A stretch of 32,706 nucleotides of DNA, from contig CALZOU010000009.1 of NCBI GenBank assembly GCA_945827805.1, positions 1 through 32,706 on the forward strand. The letters run 5' to 3'. Below the pieces are notes generated by a model. The model was given only the letters and a program-made list of their open reading frames with translations, was not told the origin of the DNA and ran no database searches. This document shows, piece after piece, positions 22,413 through 30,385 of this stretch (its first letter is position 1; each line of letters starts with the position of its first letter). This DNA is from an uncultured Lachnospiraceae bacterium (GTDB lineage Bacteria; Bacillota; Clostridia; Lachnospirales; Lachnospiraceae). Position numbers and translations under genes: made by a program.

Positions 22413-22441
22413 TTGACAAAGACAGAGATGTCTGATAGAAT
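22413..22441 (+). promoter_or_regulatory. Promoter of tRNA-Thr
   Basis: Perfect TTGACA (22413-22418) and TAGAAT (22436-22441), 17-base spacing, 54 bases before the tRNA. Confidence 0.88.
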
Positions 22442-22468
22442 TCTTAAACGTAGCAGGCAGTGCTACAG

Positions 22469-22599
22469 AAACTCAATCAAAGAAAACGTATTCATGCTGC
22501 CTTGGCTCAGCTGGTAGAGCGTCGCCTTGGTAAGGCGGAGGTCGGCAGTTCAAATCTGCTAGGCAGCTTTTTCTGAAATACGGTTCATTGATTGAGTTT
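22469..22599. repeat. Inverted repeat bracketing tRNA-Thr
   Basis: AAACTCAATCAA (22469-22480) is complementary to TTGATTGAGTTT (22588-22599), and the right arm runs into six T. The two arms enclose the whole tRNA. Pairing would put the tRNA on a 12-bp stem and create a terminator-like end. Confidence 0.7.
22496..22568 (+). tRNA. tRNA-Thr (anticodon GGT)
   Basis: A 73-base cloverleaf. Acceptor GCTGCCT pairs with AGGCAGC, the D-arm is GGCTCAGCTGGTAGAGC, and the anticodon arm is CGCCTTGGTAAGGCG. The T-arm has CAGTTCAAATCTG. Discriminator T; CCA is not encoded. Confidence 0.95.
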
Positions 22600-22604
22600 T
22601 TTCT

Positions 22605-22633
22605 TTGCCATCAGATAGAAAACATGGTATACT
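22605..22633 (+). promoter_or_regulatory. Promoter of glnS
   Basis: TTGCCA (22605-22610) and TATACT (22628-22633), 17-base spacing, 84 bases before glnS. The leader holds a small CCGGC/GCCGG hairpin but no T-box. Confidence 0.7.
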
Positions 22634-22716
22634 ATGCGCGACAGACCGGCAGCCTTTATAATGCCGGCAGAAGAGAGAGAAAGCGGCTTTGCTGCGTGAA
22701 AATAGAGGAGGCTATT

Positions 22717-24378
22717 ATGGAGAACGAAACCGTATCCAAGAATTTTATTGAGCAGATCATTGATAACGATCTGGAAGAGGGAAAATACGAGACCATATGT
22801 ACACGATTTCCGCCGGAACCCAACGGCTACCTGCATATCGGACATGCAAAGTCCATTCTGTTGAACTACGGTATGGCTCAGAAATATAACGGCCGTTTTA
22901 ATATGCGTTTTGACGACACTAACCCCACCAAGGAAAAGGTAGAGTTTGTAGAGTCCATCAAGGCAGATGTAGCCTGGCTGGGTGCAGACTGGGAGGACAG
23001 ACTGTTTTTTGCCTCTGACTACTTTGAACAGATGTATGAGGCTGCTGTGAAACTGATCAAAAAGGGAAAAGCGTTTGTGTGCGATCTGACAGCCGATCAG
23101 ATCCGTGAGTACCGCGGCACACTGACAGAACCGGGCAAGAACAGCCCCTACCGTGACCGCAGTGTGGAAGAGAATCTTCGCCTGTTTGAGGAGATGAAGG
23201 CCGGAAAATATGCCGATGGTGAGAAAGTGCTCAGAGCCAAGATCGATATGGCTTCTCCGAACATTAACATGAGAGATCCGGTTATTTATCGTGTGGCCCA
23301 TATGAGCCATCACAGAACCGGAGACACATGGTGTATTTATCCGATGTATGACTTTGCTCATCCCATCGAAGATGCCATTGAGGGTGTGACCCATTCTCTG
23401 TGTACACTGGAGTTTGAAGATCATCGTCCACTGTATGACTGGGTAGTAAGAGAGCTTGAATATCCGAGACCGCCCAAGCAGATCGAGTTTGCCAAGCTGT
23501 ATCTGACCAATGTGGTTACCGGTAAGCGCTATATTAAGAAACTGGTGGAGGAAGGTATCGTAGACGGATGGGACGATCCCCGTCTTGTTTCCATAGCAGC
23601 TCTCAGAAGAAGAGGATTCACTCCGGAATCGATTAAGATGTTTGTGGATCTCTGCGGTGTAGCCAAGGCCAACAGCTCTGTGGATTATGCCATGCTTGAG
23701 TACTGTATCCGCGAGGATCTTAAGCTTAAGCGTTCCCGTATGATGGCTGTTCTGGATCCGGTGAAGCTGGTGATCGACAATTATCCGGAAGGTCAGGTAG
23801 AATATCTGGAAGCGGACAATAACCTGGAAAATGAGGCTCTTGGTAAGAGAATGGTTCCCTTTGGCCGTGAACTGTATATTGAGAGAGAGGACTTCATGGA
23901 AGTGCCTCCGAAGAAATATAAGAGACTGTACCCGGATAATGAGGTGCGTCTGATGAATGCCTACTTTGTAAAATGCGTGGGCTTTGAGAAGGATGAGGAC
24001 GGAAAAATCACCACGATCCACTGTACCTATGATCCGGAGACAAAGTGCGGCACAGGTTTTACGGGACGTAAGGTAAAGGGTACGATCCACTGGGTATATG
24101 CACCGACGGCTGTTCCCTGTGAGGTGCGTCTGTATGAAAACCTGATTGATGAAGAGAAGGGTGTTTACAATGAGGATGGTTCCATGAATATCAATCCGAA
24201 TTCTCTGACGGTGTGTCAGGCTTATCTGGAGCCGGCTCTGAAGGAAGCTAAGCCGCTGGAGAGCTTCCAGTTTGTGAGAAACGGATACTTCTGTGTGGAC
24301 TGTAAGGATTCTAAGGAGGGGGCGCCGGTGTTTAATCGGATCGTGTCGCTGAAGAGTTCCTTTAAGTTGCCGAAATAG
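22717..24378 (+). CDS. glnS: Glutaminyl-tRNA synthetase
   Basis: A 553-residue class I synthetase charging tRNA-Gln directly, as an alternative to the GatCAB amidotransferase route common in Firmicutes. It has [19 protein letters not shown] (HIGH at 40-43), [46 protein letters not shown] and GWDDPRL, all diagnostic of GlnRS. The second class I motif reads VVTGKRY (266-272) where E. coli has a VMSKR form. The C-terminal anticodon-binding beta-barrels are complete. The frame is open to 22588, but the ATG at 22717 has GAGGAG and starts the conserved domain. The last codons and stop lie within a 38-40 bp tandem duplication, and a giant palindrome follows 53 bases later. Confidence 0.95.
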   Translation: MENETVSKNFIEQIIDNDLEEGKYETICTRFPPEPNGYLHIGHAKSILLNYGMAQKYNGRFNMRFDDTNPTKEKVEFVESIKADVAWLGADWEDRLFFASDYFEQMYEAAVKLIKKGKAFVCDLTADQIREYRGTLTEPGKNSPYRDRSVEENLRLFEEMKAGKYADGEKVLRAKIDMASPNINMRDPVIYRVAHMSHHRTGDTWCIYPMYDFAHPIEDAIEGVTHSLCTLEFEDHRPLYDWVVRELEYPRPPKQIEFAKLYLTNVVTGKRYIKKLVEEGIVDGWDDPRLVSIAALRRRGFTPESIKMFVDLCGVAKANSSVDYAMLEYCIREDLKLKRSRMMAVLDPVKLVIDNYPEGQVEYLEADNNLENEALGKRMVPFGRELYIEREDFMEVPPKKYKRLYPDNEVRLMNAYFVKCVGFEKDEDGKITTIHCTYDPETKCGTGFTGRKVKGTIHWVYAPTAVPCEVRLYENLIDEEKGVYNEDGSMNINPNSLTVCQAYLEPALKEAKPLESFQFVRNGYFCVDCKDSKEGAPVFNRIVSLKSSFKLPK

Positions 24379-24448
24379 TGGTGAGGGACGGAGTCACCAT
24401 ACAATTGTCGAAATAGTGGCGAGAGTGACGGAGTCACCATACAATTGC
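24371..24448. repeat. Tandem duplication covering the glnS stop
   Basis: Two direct units, 24371-24408 (38 bases) and 24409-24448 (40 bases), begin with CGAAATAGTGG and end with GGAGTCACCATACAATTG. The first carries the glnS stop codon (AAATAG). Each unit's 3' half is also the outer end of the palindrome arm that starts at 24431. Confidence 0.85.
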
Positions 24449-24616
24449 CGCTGCGCTTATCTATATTGTTCTGAAAAACTCGCTTTCGCTCCGCCTCTAA
24501 CGCAGCGGTACTAAGCTCGAGACTGCGCCTTTGGCTTGCTCTCGCTAAGTGTCGGCGTTTTCGGAGGGTTTTTCAGAACAATATAGATAAGCGCAGCGGC
24601 AATTGTATGGTGGCTC
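24431..24616. repeat. Giant palindrome 2, between glnS and the MocR gene
   Basis: Arms of 49 bp (24431-24479 and 24568-24616) match with a single mismatch near the outer end. From CACCATACAATTG inward through CGCTGCGCTT and GTTCTGAAAAAC they are perfectly complementary. The 88-base loop, read on the minus strand, has a CTTAGCGAG block (plus 24541-24549) and a GGCGGAGCG block (plus 24487-24495) that loosely recall the cores of the other two palindromes. The element fills the gap; no gene is seen in it. Confidence 0.9.
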
Positions 24617-24646
24617 CTGTGTTTTGGAAGGATAAGGTGATGTGAC

Positions 24647-26044
24647 GTGAGGGAGTTGACGATTCTTCTGGATGCGGATAAGAAGACTCCGTTGTATGAG
24701 CAGATTTATGAGTATATCCGCAGTGAGATCCGCGGTGGGCGGATGGAGTGTGGGGTGAAGCTTCCTTCGGCGAGGGCTTTGGCGGGAGGTCTGCAGGTGA
24801 GCCGCAGTACGGTGGATCTGGCTTATGCGAAGCTGCAGGATGAGGGATATATTGCTCCTGTGCCGTGTAAGGGTTTTTTTGTGTGTGATGTGGAAACTCT
24901 GTATGAGCTGCCTCTGGAGGAATGTGCGGATGCTTTGGACAGCGGGGAACCGGTGGCGTGGAGGTATGATTTTTCTCTGAATGGTATTGATGAGAATGGT
25001 TTCCCTTTCGCTACGTGGAACCGGCTGGCCAGAACGGCAATCCTGGATACGGAGCAGCATATGTTCCAGCAGGGGCAGGCGCAGGGCGATGCGGGGCTTC
25101 GGGAGGCTCTGCGTGAGTATCTGCATTATGCCAGAGGTGTGGAGTGTTCCGCGTCTCAGATCGTCATAGGTGCGGGAAATGATTATCTGTTGATGCTTCT
25201 CTCGGTAATCCTGGGGAAAGACCGACGGATTGCCATGGAAAATCCCACGTATCTCAATGCGTATCATTGTTTTAAAACGCTGGGCTACAGTGTGGCGGCA
25301 GTGGGGATGGATGATGCGGGGATCTGTGTTGAAGATCTTTCTGGCAGTGGCGCAGACATTGCCTATGTGATGCCGTCGCATCAGTTTCCAACCGGTACGG
25401 TAATGCCCATGGAGCGGCGGACGCAGCTGATCCGCTGGGCCAGGGAAAAAGAGGGACGATATATCATCGAGGATGATTATGACAGTGAATTCCGCTATAC
25501 GGGGCATCCTCTGCCGGCGCTGCAGGGGTATGACGGAGGTCAGCATGTGATCTATCTTGGAACGTTTTCCAAGTCTATTGCGCCTTCAATCCGTATCAGT
25601 TATATGGTGCTGCCGAAGTCTCTTTTGCCGTTGTATGAGGAGCGTGCTTCCTGTTTTTCCACAACCGTGTCCAGAGTGGATCAGCGGGTCATGGAACAGT
25701 TTATCCGCCAGGGTCATTTTGAGCGTCATCTGAATCGTATGAGAGGTATCTATAAAGAAAAACATGACCGTCTGGTGGAGGCTTTGACAAAACAGACGAT
25801 TCCGGTGCGGATCCATGGGGAAAATGCCGGGCTTCACATTGTGCTGGAGACAGAACGGGAGCAGGAGGTAAAACAGTACCGTGAAAAAGCCAGAGAGGCG
25901 GGGATCAGGCTGTATTGTCTGTCGGATTTTTTTCAGGATCCTGATGATCATCCGGTGAAAGATTGCCTTCTTCTTGGCTATGCCACCATGTCGGCTGATC
26001 AGGTGGAACGGGCCGTAGACGAACTGTTTTCCTGCTGGTTATGA
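24647..26044 (+). CDS. MocR/PdxR-type regulator (GntR helix-turn-helix plus aminotransferase domain)
   Basis: A 465-residue fusion. The N-terminal winged helix of the GntR family (about 10-80) contains KTPLYEQIYEYIRSEIRGG and LPSARALAGGLQVSRSTVDLAYAKLQDEGYI. A fold-type I aminotransferase domain (about 105-465) follows, with IIEDDYDSEFRY (Asp276) and PLP lysine Lys309 in GTFSKSIAPSIR. MocR proteins bind PLP or aminated PLP and regulate vitamin B6, GABA or related genes; some act on a divergent neighbour. The start is GTG at 24647 with AAGGTGAT 8 bases before it. It begins only 30 bases after a giant palindrome, so that element lies in its promoter or leader. No B6 or GABA genes are adjacent, so the target is unknown. 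Confidence 0.9.
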   Translation: MRELTILLDADKKTPLYEQIYEYIRSEIRGGRMECGVKLPSARALAGGLQVSRSTVDLAYAKLQDEGYIAPVPCKGFFVCDVETLYELPLEECADALDSGEPVAWRYDFSLNGIDENGFPFATWNRLARTAILDTEQHMFQQGQAQGDAGLREALREYLHYARGVECSASQIVIGAGNDYLLMLLSVILGKDRRIAMENPTYLNAYHCFKTLGYSVAAVGMDDAGICVEDLSGSGADIAYVMPSHQFPTGTVMPMERRTQLIRWAREKEGRYIIEDDYDSEFRYTGHPLPALQGYDGGQHVIYLGTFSKSIAPSIRISYMVLPKSLLPLYEERASCFSTTVSRVDQRVMEQFIRQGHFERHLNRMRGIYKEKHDRLVEALTKQTIPVRIHGENAGLHIVLETEREQEVKQYREKAREAGIRLYCLSDFFQDPDDHPVKDCLLLGYATMSADQVERAVDELFSCWL

Positions 26045-26110
26045 TTTTGTACAAGCTGACGAATTATAGCCTGCTTTATTGTATAATGAGTGAAAAATGC
26101 ATCTGCCTGG

Positions 26111-26139
26111 TTGCAGACTGACAAATTACGTTTTAATAT
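26111..26139 (+). promoter_or_regulatory. Possible promoter of the HAD hydrolase gene
   Basis: TTGCAG (26111-26116) and TAATAT (26134-26139) at 17-base spacing. A perfect TATAAT also lies upstream at 26082-26087 but lacks a good -35. Confidence 0.4.
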
Positions 26140-26169
26140 GGGCATAGCAGCCCGAGAGGGAGAATACAT

Positions 26170-26958
26170 ATGATTAAACTGATAGCCAGTGATCTGGACG
26201 GAACATTGCTTCTAAACGGAGCACAGTCTCTGCGGGAGGAAACCTGCAGACTGATCCATCGCCTGTATACGGAGAAAGGCATTCGTTTTGTCTCTGCCAG
26301 TGGACGCCAGTATGACAATCAGCGACGGCTGTTTGCCCCGGTGGCGGATGAGATCGCCTATATCTGTGAGAATGGCTGTCTCAGCTTCTGTGAAGGTGAT
26401 ATGCTTCATCTGGAACTGATGGACAGAAAGCTTGGACAGGAGATCATGCAGGATATACTTTCCAGGCCGGGAGAAGAAATCCTTTTGTCCGGAATTCACA
26501 CCAGTTATCTGATACCAAAAGAAGAATCCTATGTGGTGCACATGCGTGATGTGGTGAAAAACAATGTGACGGTAGTGGAGGACATCTTTGCTACGCAGGA
26601 GCCTTACTTTAAGATATCGGTTTATGCAAGAGAGGGAATAGAGCCTCATGCAGCATATTGGCACGACAAGTATGGCGGCCGGGTGCATGTGGTGACCAGT
26701 GGAAATGCCTGGCTGGATATGATGCCAAAACATGTCAATAAGCGTACCGGACTGGAAAAAATACTTGACCGTCTGGGGATAGCTCCGGAAGAATGTGTGG
26801 CTTTTGGTGATAACTACAATGATCTGGAGATGCTGTCGTATGTGGGAATGCCTGTGACAATGGATACGGCGGTATCGGGAGTCCGGGATATGTGTTCTCG
26901 CCATACGGATACGGTAGAACACGGACTGCAGAATATTTTAGACGGAACATTTGAATAA
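26170..26958 (+). CDS. Cof-type HAD-IIB phosphatase
   Basis: A 262-residue cytoplasmic HAD hydrolase of the Cof/YkrA subfamily, which dephosphorylates sugar phosphates, FMN, PLP or similar small molecules. Motif I is ASDLDGTLL with nucleophile Asp8 and acid/base Asp10. Motif II is FVSASGRQ, the lysine of motif III is in PKHVNKRTGLEK, and motif IV is FGDNYNDLEML. The IIB cap lies between motifs II and III. The AGAGGGAG ribosome binding site is well placed. Its stop codon is 14 bases before the next gene's start, so the two are co-transcribed. Natural substrate is unknown. Confidence 0.9.
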   Translation: MIKLIASDLDGTLLLNGAQSLREETCRLIHRLYTEKGIRFVSASGRQYDNQRRLFAPVADEIAYICENGCLSFCEGDMLHLELMDRKLGQEIMQDILSRPGEEILLSGIHTSYLIPKEESYVVHMRDVVKNNVTVVEDIFATQEPYFKISVYAREGIEPHAAYWHDKYGGRVHVVTSGNAWLDMMPKHVNKRTGLEKILDRLGIAPEECVAFGDNYNDLEMLSYVGMPVTMDTAVSGVRDMCSRHTDTVEHGLQNILDGTFE

Positions 26959-26972
26959 TGGAGGTATGCGGT

Positions 26973-27236
26973 ATGGGAGAATACAGTGAAGAGTGCGTTC
27001 TTGCTTTTCTGAAAAATCAGGGTCAGCTTTACGATGAGCCTGTGGCGGAGACGTATGAGGAGGCAGAGGAGTTCCTGGAAGACTGTATGGCGGTAGTGGT
27101 TCAGTCTGTCAAAGAAGTCAGAGAATATATGGAATCCGCCGGTGCAGACGTGGAAGGTATGTCGGACGATGATCTTCTGGACGCTTCGGAAGTATTTGCT
27201 GTGGGCGACGGTACCTACCTGATACTGGAAGTTTGA
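26973..27236 (+). CDS. Small acidic protein, uncharacterised
   Basis: An 87-residue, strongly acidic, probably cytoplasmic protein (MGEYSEECVLAFLKNQGQLY...). An upstream in-frame ATG at 26958 overlaps the HAD stop, but GGAGG (26960-26964) sits 8 bases before the ATG at 26973, which I take as the start. The sequence looks like a two- or three-helix domain with an ETYEEAEEFLEDCMAVVV helix and a conserved-looking tail (EVFAVGDGTYLILEV). I do not recognise a family with a known function. Tight linkage to the HAD phosphatase suggests a shared transcript; the dispersed repeat begins 7 bases after its stop. Confidence 0.75.
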   Translation: MGEYSEECVLAFLKNQGQLYDEPVAETYEEAEEFLEDCMAVVVQSVKEVREYMESAGADVEGMSDDDLLDASEVFAVGDGTYLILEV

Positions 27237-27242
27237 TTGTAA

Positions 27243-27366
27243 CTGTTCAGCACAGTCTGAAACACTTGCTGATGAGGCCGTAAGAACAGATTTACGGTGT
27301 GAGCACCCCATCGGCACAGCCGATTTTCATGGGTTTACGAAAGGTATTTGTGAAGGTACTGAGCAG
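27243..27366. repeat. Dispersed structured repeat, copy 2 (about 124 bp)
   Basis: Homologous to 3585-3707 over its full length. Hairpins visible here include CCGTAA/TTACGG, GGTG/CACC and ATCGGC-ACA-GCCGAT. The terminal stem TATTTGT/GCAGATA has two G-U pairs where copy 1 has Watson-Crick pairs. The ends are CTGTTCA and TGAGCAG. It starts 7 bases after the small acidic gene's stop, again hugging a gene's 3' end. Confidence 0.8.
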
Positions 27367-27395
27367 ATAGGTTTGATTTATGATAAAATTAGAAG

Positions 27396-27432
27396 CTGTC
27401 GTTAGAATGCTAGTTCTGACGGCAGTTTTTTT
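27396..27432 (+). terminator. Rho-independent terminator
   Basis: CTGTCGTTAGAA (27396-27407) pairs with TTCTGACGGCAG (27414-27425), two G-U pairs, followed by seven T. Confidence 0.9.
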
Positions 27433-27457
27433 GACTTGTCTGCAGAAAAAATATACT
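27431..27457 (+). promoter_or_regulatory. Possible promoter of the GGDEF-EAL gene
   Basis: TTGACT (27431-27436) and TATACT (27452-27457), but with 15-base spacing, shorter than ideal. It would give a leader of about 145 bases containing the hairpin at 27535. Confidence 0.45.
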
Positions 27458-27534
27458 GAAAGGTTGTCGTTATTTTCCAAAATGTGTATGGAAAAATGAT
27501 CAGAATTGCGGTAAGCTATAAAGAGAAATAAACA

Positions 27535-27586
27535 GTATCTTTTCGGAACGGTCCGGATCCTGTCCGTGAAGACACCGAAAAGATAC
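27535..27586 (+). promoter_or_regulatory. Leader hairpin just before the GGDEF-EAL gene
   Basis: A perfect 12-bp stem, GTATCTTTTCGG (27535-27546) with CCGAAAAGATAC (27575-27586), contains an inner ACGG/CCGT helix. There is no T run. It ends 23 bases before the chosen ATG and 10 bases before the ribosome binding site, so it could influence translation or mRNA stability. It is not a recognised riboswitch. Confidence 0.6.
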
Positions 27587-27609
27587 AAGTAATGAGAGAG
27601 GACAAGATC

Positions 27610-30243
27610 ATGCAGTATGAAAAACAGTACAGACAGGCAGTCATGAGCGAATCTATTGTTGTCTATCAGGTCAATTTCAGTAAAGATCTGATCGAGGAGG
27701 AATTTTCTCAGCGTACTGAAGATGATGAAGAAGTGAAGGTGTTGTCTGCAGTCAGTTTGCATGCCCCCTGTTCATACAATGAATACTGTTTGCGGTGGTC
27801 ACGCAGGGTGGCAGATGACTGTATGAGTGCTTATCGTCGTCTGGATACCTGTGAAAAACTGTTAAAAATTTATGCCCGCGGCATTACCTCTGCTTCCATA
27901 GAATATCGAACCAGAGACGCTACAGAAAAAGGAATCTGGGTGAATAAGACGGTGCAGATGATGGAGGATGAGGAGACTAAGGACATACTGGGACTGGTCT
28001 GCCTGAAAGATATTACGAAACAGCGGGAAAAGGAAATCTATGCCCGGGAAATGAGGAAAAAGGCAACCATGGATCTGATGACAGGTCTTCTGAATCATGT
28101 GAGCGGAGAAATGGCGATTCGGGAGCGGCTGCTGTCACGACAGGATCAGGAATACGCGCTGTTTGTCTTTGATGTGGATGAATTCAAATCGATCAATGAT
28201 CGCCGGGGACATCAGTTCGGTGATGCTGTGCTGAAAAAAACAGCAGATATACTGCTTTCCGTCTGCCGGATGAAAGATGTGGCTGTGCGCATGGGCGGAG
28301 ATGAATTTGTGCTGTTCATGGAGATGCCGCAAGATCTGCATGCGGTGGCAGACAGAGTGTTCAAAAGTCTTTGCTTTTACTATGAGGATATTTATTCCTG
28401 TGTCAGTATGGGTATCAGCACAACAACAGTCTGCGGACGAGATTATGGAAAACTGTTTTTCTGTGCAGATCAGGCGATGTATATTTCGAAAAGAGCCGGA
28501 AAAGGACGTTATACCATTTATACAGAAGAACTTAATGAAGAAAAAAAACCTCATGAAACAGACCGGACATTGGGCGATTTTTTGCTGCAGAAAGATACAT
28601 TTGCTGCTGTGAGGGAACTTCTGCAGACGTATTCAGAATGTATGAATGATTATCTTTATATATACGATATGATCAGAGATATCTATTATATTTCTGATCG
28701 TGCAGTGGAACGTTTTGCCATTCCTGCCCAGAGCTTTACGCATGTCCTTGAAACGCATTGTCAGTTTGTCTATGAACCGGATCAGCGGGAGCTTATGGTA
28801 CAGCTGAAAGCGCTGAGCCGGGGAGAAATGGAGGAACACAATATCTGTTATCGATGGATGAGCAGAAGCCGTCAGCCTGTCTGGATCAATTGTAAAGGTA
28901 AAGTGATCCGTCAGAGTAACGGAGAGCCCGCTTTTCTTATTGGATGTATTAATGAGATCGGTACCAGACAGATTGCGGATAATGTCAGCGGCCTTTTGGG
29001 AGAAGCCTCCTTTGAAACAAGATATGAGGAAGTACTGAAAGACAGTGGAAGGGGATTTATCCTTCGTATAGGCATCGATGAATTCCGCGAGATCAATGAG
29101 CAGTTTGGCGGTAAATACGGGGATTTTATTCTGCGAAGCACTGTTATTTCCATGGAAGAGGTGATTTCAGACGGGCACGAGCTGTTTCGGATGCTGGGAG
29201 ATGAATTTGTGGTGATAGATTATGCCGGAGGTGTTTCGGAAGCAAAATCATTATTTCAGAAGATTCGATGCAGTATCGAGGAAATGATCGGCAATATGAG
29301 CTATGAAGTGTTCTTTACGATTTCCGCAGGCATTCTGGAGGCAGAGGATTACAGAGGCTGCGGTTATTCCGCGGCTATGAAAAAATCCCAGTTCGCCCTG
29401 GGCAGAGCGAAAGCAGCCGGGCGAAATCAGGCATATGTTTTTCAGAGTGAAGATTTTCTGCAGTCTTTCAACCGCAGTCTTTTACTTCAGGAAATGAGAA
29501 ATTCTGTAAAAAACAATTTTGTAGGCTTTGAAGTCCTTTTCCAGCCCATAGTGGATGCCGCAACACACAGAATGTACTGCGCAGAGGCACTGCTCAGATA
29601 TACACGAGAGAGTGGAGAAAGAGTATCGCCGGTGGAATTTATCCCTCTTCTGGAACAGAGCGGTCTGATCGTTCCTGTGGGGAGATGGGTAGCTGAACGC
29701 AGTGCCGAGGCCTGCCGGCAATGCCGTCTTCTGAATCCGGAGTTTCGGATTTCTGTGAATCTGTCACCTGTACAGCTACAGAAAAGCGCAGTCTATTCGG
29801 ATTTTAAGAATATACTGGATGAGAATCAGCTGCCTTATGATGCCATGATCGTGGAACTGACAGAAACGCAATTGCTGGACAATAATCAGATAGTCAGAAA
29901 AACATGGGACAGAATGCGTGACAGCGGATTTCTGGTAGCCGTGGATGACTTTGGAACAGGATATTCCAATTTTATCAACATTTCAGTGATCAAACCAAAT
30001 ATCATCAAGCTGGATAAGGATTTTACATTCCGCGCCATGGAAAACAGTTTTGATCATAAGCTGATGAAGAGTATGATCGAGCTTGCCCATGAGATCGGCG
30101 TCCGGGTCTGTGTGGAAGGAATAGAAAACGAAACATATGCAGAGACGGTCCAGAAACTTGGATCTGAACTTCTGCAGGGGTATTATTTTGGATATCCGCT
30201 TCATTTGAGCAGAATTCTGAAGGCTTTAAAGGAAAAAGAATAA
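27610..30243 (+). CDS. Cyclic-di-GMP turnover protein: PAS-GGDEF-PAS-GGDEF(degenerate)-EAL
   Basis: An 877-residue soluble protein without membrane segments. Order: a PAS-like sensor (about 10-145); a diguanylate cyclase domain with FDVDEFKSIND, an intact GGDEF (229-233) and product-inhibition RxxD (Arg220/Asp223) exactly five residues before it; a second PAS-like domain (about 335-455); a second GGDEF-like domain whose motif is LGDEF (529-533), probably regulatory; and an EAL phosphodiesterase domain with EAL (659-661), Asn717, Glu749, DDFGTGYS (Asp779/Asp780), Lys803, Glu836 and QGYYFGYPL (Gln856). Catalytic residues of the first GGDEF and of EAL appear complete, so it could both make and degrade cyclic-di-GMP. 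The ATG at 27610 has GAGAGG 8 bases upstream; the earlier ATG at 27592 has none. A cyclic-di-GMP riboswitch lies in the same window at 3882. Confidence 0.92.
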   Translation: MQYEKQYRQAVMSESIVVYQVNFSKDLIEEEFSQRTEDDEEVKVLSAVSLHAPCSYNEYCLRWSRRVADDCMSAYRRLDTCEKLLKIYARGITSASIEYRTRDATEKGIWVNKTVQMMEDEETKDILGLVCLKDITKQREKEIYAREMRKKATMDLMTGLLNHVSGEMAIRERLLSRQDQEYALFVFDVDEFKSINDRRGHQFGDAVLKKTADILLSVCRMKDVAVRMGGDEFVLFMEMPQDLHAVADRVFKSLCFYYEDIYSCVSMGISTTTVCGRDYGKLFFCADQAMYISKRAGKGRYTIYTEELNEEKKPHETDRTLGDFLLQKDTFAAVRELLQTYSECMNDYLYIYDMIRDIYYISDRAVERFAIPAQSFTHVLETHCQFVYEPDQRELMVQLKALSRGEMEEHNICYRWMSRSRQPVWINCKGKVIRQSNGEPAFLIGCINEIGTRQIADNVSGLLGEASFETRYEEVLKDSGRGFILRIGIDEFREINEQFGGKYGDFILRSTVISMEEVISDGHELFRMLGDEFVVIDYAGGVSEAKSLFQKIRCSIEEMIGNMSYEVFFTISAGILEAEDYRGCGYSAAMKKSQFALGRAKAAGRNQAYVFQSEDFLQSFNRSLLLQEMRNSVKNNFVGFEVLFQPIVDAATHRMYCAEALLRYTRESGERVSPVEFIPLLEQSGLIVPVGRWVAERSAEACRQCRLLNPEFRISVNLSPVQLQKSAVYSDFKNILDENQLPYDAMIVELTETQLLDNNQIVRKTWDRMRDSGFLVAVDDFGTGYSNFINISVIKPNIIKLDKDFTFRAMENSFDHKLMKSMIELAHEIGVRVCVEGIENETYAETVQKLGSELLQGYYFGYPLHLSRILKALKEKE

Positions 30244-30252
30244 AATAAATAT

Positions 30253-30291
30253 AAAAAATCAGCACTCACCTCGGTTGAGTGCTGATTTTTT
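30253..30291 (+). terminator. Terminator after the GGDEF-EAL gene (overlaps CIRCE-like site)
   Basis: A stem of about 16 bp, AAAAAATCAGCACTCA (30253-30268) with TGAGTGCTGATTTTTT (30276-30291), 7-base loop. It can act in both directions. It is ten bases after the upstream gene's stop. Confidence 0.85.
30259..30285. promoter_or_regulatory. CIRCE-like operator (HrcA site) upstream of htpG
   Basis: TCAGCACTC, nine bases, GAGTGCTGA. This is the CIRCE consensus (TTAGCACTC-N9-GAGTGCTAA) with one symmetrical change per arm. It ends 7 bases before the -35 box of htpG, a heat-shock gene, which makes HrcA control plausible. Confidence 0.7.
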
Positions 30292-30292
30292 C

Positions 30293-30321
30293 TTGACAAA
30301 TGAAAAATGCAGTACTAAACT
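30293..30321 (+). promoter_or_regulatory. Promoter of htpG
   Basis: Perfect TTGACA (30293-30298) and TAAACT (30316-30321), 17-base spacing, directly after the CIRCE-like hairpin. Confidence 0.7.
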
Positions 30322-30385
30322 ACCTTTTATAACAGAGGACGGAAAAAGATCTGTCCTGCAGAACAAAAAAGGAGTGTGATTTACT

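Noticed and set aside
22585-24090. Minus-strand 501-codon open frame
   Set aside because: Antisense shadow of glnS, rich in residues typical of reverse-read codons.
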